This document shows positions 58,141 through 64,000 of a stretch of 64,000 bases of DNA, piece after piece. The stretch is taken from NCBI GenBank assembly GCA_964563435.1, contig CAZLXI010000006.1, forward strand, positions 62,001 to 126,000, given 5' to 3'. Both the position numbers and the translations under genes were made by a program. The number at the start of each line of letters is the position of its first letter. Within the stretch, counting starts at the first letter, position 1. The notes beneath the pieces were generated by a model, which did not search any database, was not told the origin of the DNA, and worked only from the letters and a program-made list of their open reading frames with translations. The DNA comes from Leadbetterella sp964563435 (GTDB lineage Bacteria > Bacteroidota > Bacteroidia > Cytophagales > Spirosomataceae).

Positions 58141-58350
58141 TCCAGGGTTTCATCAACTTCACTAAAAGTGCTGCCCTTTTCAAATATTTTTTGACCGTAA
58201 ACTAAGTTTTATGGCTTAATTTATTGTTTCAAACCGACGATTTTCGGATTTTCGTTCTATAAACTTTTCCCATTATCAAAAGAATGAAATGAGAAAGGTG
58301 ATTTCAAGGAGAATTGTTTTTTCCTCCAAGTGGTTCAAAAGTAAAAACCT

Positions 58351-58845
58351 ATGAAACTCAAGCTTATTCTTCTGTTAGCTTTAGGGCTCTGTGCCTGCAA
58401 ACAAGACCTGATCGATAAAGAGTCCGGGAAGGCCGTTGAAGAGTTTGTAAGACAATTAAAGAAAGGCTCCTATAAAGAATACGGTCTGCCGGAATTTGAG
58501 TCAAAACATATTCCGGAGTTATTAAAATACAGTAATGACACTTCGATCATTACGCAATTCCCCAGAAACGGGCTCTCATCTGCATGGATCCCCGAAGTGT
58601 ATTTAGGCACTTACATCCTGTGGAATATTGAATCGGTCAGAGCCCGGGCCATAAACAGTAAGTTTTTAACTCCGGGCGGATTCCCTTCGCTTAATCCTTA
58701 TCTGGGGGAAAGCCCCCCCGGAGGAACCATCATAAATTTGACGGAGGCTCAAAAAGTTGCATCTGACGCCTATCATTCCTGGTGGAAGCAGGGCGGAACA
58801 TTTGATAGTGACCCTTTGGCTGACACCGGTTACGAATGGCGTTAA
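58351..58845 (+). CDS. Lipoprotein, possibly DUF4943-like
   Basis: 164 residues with lipobox LLLALGLCACKQD (Cys16). The mature part reads AVEEFVRQLKKGSYKEYGLPEFESKHIPELLKYSNDTSIITQFPRN and ends NPL-like DPLADTGYEWR, which reminds me of DUF4943 proteins of Bacteroidota (uncertain). The preceding 58143-58350 spacer holds no gene or promoter word that I can defend. Confidence 0.6.
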   Translation: MKLKLILLLALGLCACKQDLIDKESGKAVEEFVRQLKKGSYKEYGLPEFESKHIPELLKYSNDTSIITQFPRNGLSSAWIPEVYLGTYILWNIESVRARAINSKFLTPGGFPSLNPYLGESPPGGTIINLTEAQKVASDAYHSWWKQGGTFDSDPLADTGYEWR

Positions 58846-58909
58846 TAAGGACTCCCTTACATATTTCAAAGTTCTTTCCCGGCTGAAAGAGTATTCCGCT
58901 CTTCCTATC

Positions 58910-59488
58910 CTAAAATTCATACCCAATAAACATCCAGATATTATTTTCAAAGAAGTGTCGGTTAATGGTAGAGCCACCAAGATCCGTTTTCTCGAGCGGC
59001 CGGAGATAAAACCGGAAAGGTACGGCCAGGTTAAAGTACACCCCTTTTAGTTTAAACAGGTCTGTCTCTCTGTAATTCACTTCGAAACCCAGCGTAGGTG
59101 TGGTATGATTCACCGGTCGCCCGCTAAGGGTATGACGGTAAAAATCATTATAGTACCCGGCACTGCCTCCCGTATGCACACCTTTGAACACCGGAACATC
59201 ATAAAAGAGCTCATACCCTTTAAAATGGCCTTCCACGTTTTTCCCGCTCACTACATTGGCAAAGCCACTGGAAAGGTGCTTTTCGGTCAGTTTGACATCC
59301 ATATAAACCAACCTCAGCATGTGGCTGTTTTTAAATTTCACACCGGCCTCTCCCGCAAAATTCCGAAATCGGTTAAAGGCCATTTCCCCGAATTCATAAG
59401 CCAAAAAATAGTTAGTCTTTTCTTCCTTCTGACCCAAAACCTGTAAAGAAATAAATAAAAGAATACCCGGGATGAATTTGACGTACAT
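58910..59488 (-). CDS. Predicted outer-membrane beta-barrel protein
   Basis: 192 residues from ATG 59488 with a signal peptide (MYVKFIPGILLFISLQVLGQ). The mature sequence has alternating strands (NYFLAYEFGEMAF, MLRLVYMDVKL, YELFYDVPVF, LGFEVNYRETDLFKLKGVYFNLAVPFRF) and ends on a strand with terminal Phe (IWMFIGYEF), the outer-membrane insertion signature. Size suggests eight strands. Convergent with the lipoprotein gene. Confidence 0.7.
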   Translation of the reverse strand: MYVKFIPGILLFISLQVLGQKEEKTNYFLAYEFGEMAFNRFRNFAGEAGVKFKNSHMLRLVYMDVKLTEKHLSSGFANVVSGKNVEGHFKGYELFYDVPVFKGVHTGGSAGYYNDFYRHTLSGRPVNHTTPTLGFEVNYRETDLFKLKGVYFNLAVPFRFYLRPLEKTDLGGSTINRHFFENNIWMFIGYEF

Positions 59489-59597
59489 ATACTTTTTTAA
59501 CGGCAAAAGTACCGGTGTTCATGGCCTTCTGCAATCGGGCATGAGTAGGATATTGTCTTAAAACAGCAATATCATACAAAAGTATGACTACCGAAGT

Positions 59598-60449
59598 TTA
59601 AGCGGCTATTAATGCGGTTAACTCATGCCTCGACTTCACCCCGCATTTTTTGTAGATATGGCTGCAATGCGTCTTAACCGTTGGGAGCGAAATAAAAAGC
59701 TGTCCGGCTATGGCCTGATAAGAAAGTCCTTTGGCAAGAAGAATCGCAATTTCCCTTTCTCTATTCGTTAAATCGTAATTGATAAAATGCTGTTCCTCCG
59801 GTTCCGAATTGTTTCTGATGAGAGTCAGTCGTTGTAAATCATCATAGATCTTGTGTAGCGCAAGTAAAATAAATGCTAGAGGCAATAGAAAACCAATACG
59901 AAGATTATTGTATTCCTCGCTAAATCCAAAGTGGAAAACAAGATAGACGGGAATCACCGTCATAAATACGATAGAGAAAATCCTGTTTGCTTTTTCCAGG
60001 TGGATATATCTCTTTTGTGGATCCGTGAATCTCATCATCGCCATAGACGCTACCACAGAAACGATCAGAAAGGATACGATGAGCCATTGCACCTGACTGA
60101 TACTTACGGTTAAAAAAGACACTCCTGCCGCCACCAGTAATACACAGGCCGCCCCTGTATGTATCTTTACATAAAGAGGTTTTATATTGTGCTTTCTTTC
60201 CTGCAAAATATTTAAAAAAGTAGTAACGGATAACGCCAGCATAGCTACCTGAATGATAAAGGCAGAGACGCTCTCATCTATTATCGCAGAAAGACTTACC
60301 GAACTTACCAGTAAAAGAAGCGAAGCGGTAAAAGCGATAGACTCCCTGCTTTCCAGGCTCTTTTTGTAACAAAGAATCCCGATAAAAAGGGCTATTACCA
60401 AAACCGTATAGGTAATAAAATACAATACAAGCTCTGCGATGATCATCAT
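59598..60449 (-). CDS. Membrane-bound LuxR-type transcriptional regulator
   Basis: 283 residues. Six to seven hydrophobic helices fill residues 1-215 and a LuxR/GerE HTH occupies the C-terminal 60 residues (LTNREREIAILLAKGLSYQAIAGQLFISLPTVKTHCSHIYKKCGVKSRHEL). The DNA-binding part faces the cytoplasm. Such 7TM-HTH regulators are frequent in Bacteroidota and sense unknown signals. It diverges from the RtcB-like gene. Confidence 0.88.
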   Translation of the reverse strand: MMIIAELVLYFITYTVLVIALFIGILCYKKSLESRESIAFTASLLLLVSSVSLSAIIDESVSAFIIQVAMLALSVTTFLNILQERKHNIKPLYVKIHTGAACVLLVAAGVSFLTVSISQVQWLIVSFLIVSVVASMAMMRFTDPQKRYIHLEKANRIFSIVFMTVIPVYLVFHFGFSEEYNNLRIGFLLPLAFILLALHKIYDDLQRLTLIRNNSEPEEQHFINYDLTNREREIAILLAKGLSYQAIAGQLFISLPTVKTHCSHIYKKCGVKSRHELTALIAA

Positions 60450-60642
60450 CCTGTTTTAAAATTACGGGTTGTTCTTTGTTTGTGGCCAAGTTAGATGATT
60501 AGATGTTAAAAAAAAGCTGAATTTTATGAGAAGCCCGTAAATTCGAAAATAAACAAGCGGAATATTGGCACAAAACCCTATATTTAAGACCGGGGCCGGA
60601 AACATTGTTTCAGACAACAGCAAAAAATGCAAATTCCTTCAT

Positions 60643-61569
60643 ATGGAGATCATTAATTATTCGGCTGAGCCGCTAAACAAAGTATATGGATGGCTGCCTT
60701 CTGATTTGAAAGCGGAAAGAGTGATCTTTTTTCCGGACGCCTGCCCGGGGAAGTCTCCTCTGCCTACAGGCACGGTAGTCTATACCGAGCAGGAAGACTG
60801 GCGCAAATTTGCCCTGTCAGATTGCGGATGCGGAATGCTGCTCTGTCAGGCAGAAAATGTAAGTCGAAAAGACTTTAAAAAGGATCTGTGGGATAAAATT
60901 TATTATGAAATTCAAAAAAACAAAGGAAAACTGGGAGATTTAGGCTCAGGAAATCATTTTTTAGATGGCCTGGAATCCTATACGGATGATGGCTTATATT
61001 TTTTGATTCATACGGGTTCCAGAAATGAATCAAAGTTAGTAGATGACTTAATTGATAATCCTGAAAAATTTGACGCAAAATTTCAGCAGGTATGTGATTG
61101 GGCTGCAGCAAACAGATTTGCGATTTTCAGAATTCTGGAGAAGTATTTTGGCAGACTTAAAATTGTACTGGATAAAAACCACAACCATTTTGAACTAACC
61201 GACCGTGGCGTCATCATCCGTAAAGGTGCTGTGCGGGTTTCTCCCAAAGAATATACGGTGGTGCCGTCCAACATGAACGGAGATGTGGTGTTGCTCTCCG
61301 CTACAGATGAGGTGGAGAATACGTTTTACTCGCTGTGCCACGGCACAGGCCGGGTGATGTCGCGGAGCGAGGCCAAAGAATATGCGCTATCTTTTGATTA
61401 TGATGCTCTCCGGCAAAGTATTTATATCCCCGAAATGATTTCAAATGACAGCATCAAAACCGACGCTCCGTTTTGCTACAGAGATCTCGACACCTGCCTG
61501 TCACTGATCAGTCCTTTGATACACATCGAAAAGCGGTTCAGTGTATTCGCCTATCTGGGGCAGATGTGA
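60643..61569 (+). CDS. Short RtcB family RNA ligase homologue
   Basis: 308 residues from ATG 60643 (MEIINYSAEPLNKVYGW); an upstream TTG extension is less likely. RtcB motifs are present in order: DCGCGM at 60-65, GDLGSGNHFL at 98-107, LIHTGSR at 121-127, KNHNHFE at 178-184, RKGAVRVSP at 193-201 and CHGTGRVMSRSEAK at 232-245. His233 corresponds to the guanylylated histidine. It is clearly shorter than E. coli RtcB (about 408). It likely ligates or repairs RNA with 3'-phosphate ends. No RtcA or archease gene adjacent. Confidence 0.88.
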   Translation: MEIINYSAEPLNKVYGWLPSDLKAERVIFFPDACPGKSPLPTGTVVYTEQEDWRKFALSDCGCGMLLCQAENVSRKDFKKDLWDKIYYEIQKNKGKLGDLGSGNHFLDGLESYTDDGLYFLIHTGSRNESKLVDDLIDNPEKFDAKFQQVCDWAAANRFAIFRILEKYFGRLKIVLDKNHNHFELTDRGVIIRKGAVRVSPKEYTVVPSNMNGDVVLLSATDEVENTFYSLCHGTGRVMSRSEAKEYALSFDYDALRQSIYIPEMISNDSIKTDAPFCYRDLDTCLSLISPLIHIEKRFSVFAYLGQM

Positions 61570-61589
61570 GTCTAGCTCTGCCTTCTCAC

Positions 61590-62027
61590 TTAATCTTCCA
61601 AACAGGATGGCATCAGATAAGAAATGGTCAAATGCCGGAATGCTTTAAGAATCGCTTCGGCTTCTTCTTTGGAGCGGGCAGCAAGGGGAATTATAACTTC
61701 CTTTTTTACAACAGTTGGCCTGCCATTTACCTGGTAACCAAAGGCACTGCTGCTGTTGCCGATGATTTTGAGCCGGTTGGGGTGGATGAGCGTAATGTCC
61801 CTGATATTAGCATACACAATGTAATATCTCCGCCTGGTGCTATCTTCCCGGCTTCTATAGGAATAAATTATCCGATCTGACCTATAGTCTCTGTGGTGCT
61901 CATACGTGCCACCGCTGTAATTGGTTTTTTGCAGTTTTTCCTCAAGCCACTCAATGGTATCGGCCCTACTCTGGGCAAATGCTGAGGTAGTAAACAGCAT
62001 CAGTATGGTAATAAAGACCGGCTTCAT
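61590..62027 (-). CDS. Secreted protein 1 of a tandem paralogous trio
   Basis: 145 residues with a signal peptide (MKPVFITILMLFTTSAFAQ). The mature start SRADTIEWLEEKLQ, a central YYIVYANIRDITLI and the C-terminal KEEAEAILKAFRHL are shared in outline with the next two genes. No family recognised. Ten bases separate it from gene 2, so all three are probably one operon. Confidence 0.65.
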   Translation of the reverse strand: MKPVFITILMLFTTSAFAQSRADTIEWLEEKLQKTNYSGGTYEHHRDYRSDRIIYSYRSREDSTRRRYYIVYANIRDITLIHPNRLKIIGNSSSAFGYQVNGRPTVVKKEVIIPLAARSKEEAEAILKAFRHLTISYLMPSCLED

Positions 62028-62037
62028 AATTGCGTAC

Positions 62038-62502
62038 TTAGTTTGTTAATTGAGCCCCGTTCAATTGAGCCAAATGGCGTAATTCACTTACAAATTCCTG
62101 AATTTCCTCCGTTCCGCAATAATAAGTACAGTAAATGATTGCTGTTTCGCGCCTCCTTTGTTTTATGCTTTCGTTAAGCCCGTCATAGATGGTCTCCTCC
62201 TCCATGTACTTCAATGGCTTTTCCACTTCAATTACAATGGATGTTACAAGACTTTGCTCAGGAATATATATTCTTCTGATATGGGCATAAGGAATGGTGT
62301 ATTTCCTTTTAATAATATGATCTTCGTCTCCTTCAACATACGTATATTCTAACCCGGAGGAAGAAAACGGAGAGTATTCTCTCAAACACTCTTCCATTTT
62401 TTTCTCCAGCCACTTAATGGTTTCCGTTTTGCTCTGTGCATTTAATGCTACCGCACATAGTAGCAGCATAGTGGTAATGGCCATTTTATTCATTTTTACC
62501 AT
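62038..62502 (-). CDS. Secreted protein 2 of a tandem paralogous trio
   Basis: 154 residues from ATG 62502, chosen because AGGAG lies 7 bases upstream, an unusually good ribosome-binding site here. Signal peptide MVKMNKMAITTMLLLCAVALNAQ, then SKTETIKWLEKKMEE, central KYTIPYAHIRRIYIP and C-terminal TEEIQEFVSELRHL. Two cysteines (IYCTYYCG) near the C-terminus are specific to this copy. Unknown function. Confidence 0.65.
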   Translation of the reverse strand: MVKMNKMAITTMLLLCAVALNAQSKTETIKWLEKKMEECLREYSPFSSSGLEYTYVEGDEDHIIKRKYTIPYAHIRRIYIPEQSLVTSIVIEVEKPLKYMEEETIYDGLNESIKQRRRETAIIYCTYYCGTEEIQEFVSELRHLAQLNGAQLTN

Positions 62503-62557
62503 TTCTTCTCCTTTGAAACTAATCATCAAACGGGCCCTTCCCCTGTAATATTGCCCC

Positions 62558-62974
62558 CTAGCTTATCGCCATGTCTTTAAGTACTTTTACTACAAAGCCT
62601 CTTGACCTTGTGTTAATATCCAAAAAAATAAATGGTTCTTTTTTTGACCTGATCATGATTCTATTAGCTTCTTCTGTAGCCAAAATGTCTGCGATATCTT
62701 TCCATTGTATAGAAATTTCAGCCTTGGTATACGTTTTATCAGCCTCCTGGTTTAAACGTATAGCATCTATATCAAATATGACCTGTTTAAGAGCCCCGCT
62801 GGCAAGACCGGAACAACCTCCGCTTCCCCGATGAGCCGGATGGCTTGAGTAGCTGTAGTATTTTGAGGCCATGTAACTATCATGATAGCGATTTAACCAG
62901 TCCACCGCTTCCTCTTTGTTTTGGGCAAACACGGATGGCGTACTTAGCAGCACTGCGGCGTTGATTGCTTTCAT
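62558..62974 (-). CDS. Secreted protein 3 of a tandem paralogous trio
   Basis: 138 residues with a short signal (MKAINAAVLLSTPSVFAQ), then NKEEAVDWLNRYHDSYMASKYYSY, central AEISIQWKDIADILA and a C-terminal strand-helix RGFVVKVLKDM. It is the most divergent of the three. First gene of the presumed operon. Confidence 0.6.
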   Translation of the reverse strand: MKAINAAVLLSTPSVFAQNKEEAVDWLNRYHDSYMASKYYSYSSHPAHRGSGGCSGLASGALKQVIFDIDAIRLNQEADKTYTKAEISIQWKDIADILATEEANRIMIRSKKEPFIFLDINTRSRGFVVKVLKDMAIS

Positions 62975-63106
62975 TTTAATTTTAGTTTACCTACATGTTT
63001 AGAGGGAAATTCAAACCAGGTGAGATTATTTATCTATCACATTCATTTATATCATAAGAAATCCTACTACCTACCAGCATGGCCAGTTACCTGCTGTCTA
63101 AATCTG

Positions 63107-63167
63107 CATGATCCGATATATTTAATGTTAACTCCTTCATAGTAACATGATCTGATATTTAAAGTTA
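63107..63167. repeat. Imperfect direct repeats upstream of the ATP-grasp gene
   Basis: CATGATCCGATATATTTAAT (63107-63126) and CATGATCTGATATTTAAAGT (63146-63165) are 39 bases apart. They lie between the divergent trio promoter region and the ATP-grasp promoter and may be regulatory. Confidence 0.35.
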
Positions 63168-63243
63168 GGAAATCAATTAATTAATACCGAAATAACCGAT
63201 ACGGAAATTTCTGTTTCACCGGTATCGTATAAGCCTTTTAGAG

Positions 63244-63251
63244 TATATTTG
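63244..63251 (+). promoter_or_regulatory. -7 promoter element of the ATP-grasp gene
   Basis: TATATTTG matches TAnnTTTG exactly, 20 bases before the ATG at 63272. Confidence 0.6.
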
Positions 63252-63271
63252 AGCTTTTCTATTTTTTTAGC

Positions 63272-64000
63272 ATGAAACTCGCACTGATCGGCTACCAGAT
63301 CCAGGAAAAGTACAATAACGGAACTGTAAGAGATGAAGACCGGGATCTTTTTGATTTTCTGGCAAACAAAGGAATTAACCTCCATCGCGAGGTGTGGAAT
63401 GACCCGGAGGTGAATTGGGCCGCCTATGACGCCGTTATTCTTAAATCGCCCTGGGATTACCACGAAAAGCTCAGCGAATTTTTGAACTGGATCGACGGCC
63501 TGACCCGGCTGGGCGTTCAAACATTCAATCCGGCAGAAGTGGTCCGCCGGAACAGCGACAAACACTATCTGAAGGATGTTCTGGATTCCGGATTACCGGC
63601 CATCCCGACGCTCTATCTGGAGAAAAACACTTTTATAGATCCAAAACGCAATTACTTTCAGGAACTCGCTACCACACGGCTGGTCATCAAGCCCTGCGTT
63701 AGTGCAGGCGCCAAAAATACGGTTCTTGTCACACCGGAAGAATTCTCCGGGCAGGTTCCGGTCATCAACACCTGGCTGAAAGAAGAAGCCTACATGGTCC
63801 AACCGTTTGTGGAGGAAATCCTGGAAGGGGAATGGTCGCTGCTTTTCTTCGGTGGAAAATACAGCCACAGCTTACTAAAAACACCTAAAGAGCAGGACTT
63901 CAGGGTGCAGCATTACCTCGGCGGAAAAGTGAGCTATCCTGAAGCGGATGAAACCCTGGTAGCCCAGGCTGCTGAATTTGTTTCAGCATTTGCCGCTGAT
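63272..64000 (+). CDS. ATP-grasp domain enzyme, 3' truncated by window end
   Basis: 243 codons are visible, running off the window without a stop. MKLALIGYQIQEKYNNGTVRDEDRDLFDFLANKGINL starts a pre-ATP-grasp domain; AVILKSPWDYHEK and NSDKHYLKDVLDSGLPAIPTLYL, then LVIKPCVSAGAKNTVLV and MVQPFVEEILEGEWSLLFFGGKYSHSLLK are glutathione-synthetase/RimK-like ATP-grasp motifs with the ATP-binding lysine and the glutamates. It forms an amide bond between a carboxylate and an amine; the substrates are unknown. Confidence 0.8.
   Translation, partial: MKLALIGYQIQEKYNNGTVRDEDRDLFDFLANKGINLHREVWNDPEVNWAAYDAVILKSPWDYHEKLSEFLNWIDGLTRLGVQTFNPAEVVRRNSDKHYLKDVLDSGLPAIPTLYLEKNTFIDPKRNYFQELATTRLVIKPCVSAGAKNTVLVTPEEFSGQVPVINTWLKEEAYMVQPFVEEILEGEWSLLFFGGKYSHSLLKTPKEQDFRVQHYLGGKVSYPEADETLVAQAAEFVSAFAAD

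Noticed and set aside
58141..58200. Minus-strand peptide IFEKGSTFSEVDETLESLLR downstream of the zeta partner gene
   Set aside because: It reads like protein, but it lacks a start and continues antisense into the 49-residue gene; I could not support a gene fragment.
58757..59050. 97-codon frame between the lipoprotein and barrel genes
   Set aside because: It straddles the end of one real gene and the antisense of another; the lipoprotein already ends with a plausible complete C-terminus.
1..64000. CRISPR arrays, rRNA, tRNA or phage genes
   Set aside because: No regular repeat-spacer pattern, no rRNA-like segment, no cloverleaf sequence and no phage structural or integrase gene was seen on reading the spacers.

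Overview
The window comes from a member of the Bacteroidota. Evidence: the Bacteroidota -7 promoter word TAnnTTTG recurs at sensible distances upstream of many starts; canonical Shine-Dalgarno sequences are scarce; a secreted peptidase carries a type IX secretion (T9SS) C-terminal sorting domain; there are many short lipoproteins; and several families largely known from this phylum are present (DUF6686, DUF5687, GSCFA, serial secreted beta-propellers). No rRNA, tRNA, CRISPR array or recognisable transposase gene was seen. Two 100-N assembly gaps are present, each flanked by an exact 55-bp duplicate of the contig end.

Layout. 1-4.2 kb: 3' part of a PL26-type rhamnogalacturonan lyase-like gene, small conserved proteins, a membrane protein/ABC ATPase pair. 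4.3-16.3 kb: U32 tRNA-hydroxylation-type protein overlapping a ferredoxin, then a scattered molybdenum cofactor region: moaA-moeA, MarR-yggS-moaC-mobA-moeB, and on the other strand moaE and TSUP-moaD. Between these blocks sit an ArsR-SRPBCC-DoxX operon with tandem operator-like palindromes and a CPVC thiol protein/MarR pair that share a GTTAG-N5-CTAAC operator-like site. 16.3-26.3 kb: serine hydrolases (one fused to a YdjC/ChbG-type deacetylase domain), a DUF5687 ABC exporter pair, Mrp-type Fe-S carrier, GSCFA protein, OmpA-like membrane protein. 26.4-34 kb: gap 1, CAP protein, NfuA-like protein, long D-Ala-D-Ala ligase homologue, viroplasmin-type RNase H, gap 2, a duplicated rnhA-trmN6 junction, TrmN6, glycosyltransferase, lipoprotein, MITE-like element, RarA. 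34-43 kb: aldo/keto reductase, collagen-like lipoprotein, TPR lipoprotein-thrS-infC operon, two secreted propeller-like proteins, EVE protein. 43-50.6 kb: degenerate Rieske-like lipoprotein overlapping uxuA, GMC oxidoreductase, PQQ-repeat lipoprotein, EamA transporter, glgB. 50.7-57.3 kb: STAS-rnz, alaS, lipoprotein-M64 peptidase. 57.25-58.14 kb: a zeta-toxin module with an A8 frameshift, a small downstream partner and imperfect direct repeats at both ends. 58.3-64 kb: lipoprotein, outer-membrane barrel protein, membrane LuxR regulator, short RtcB homologue, three tandem secreted paralogues and the 5' part of an ATP-grasp enzyme.

Most genes are housekeeping or ordinary accessory genes. The parts that stand out are the zeta-toxin cassette, the double rnhA-trmN6 junction beside an assembly gap, the Rieske-like lipoprotein in which both cysteine ligands remain but both histidines are replaced, the four-cysteine tail of the MarR regulator beside a CPVC protein, the serine hydrolase-deacetylase fusion, the extended Ddl homologue and the tandem secreted three-gene family. 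All functional assignments are from reading motifs by eye; no database search was possible.
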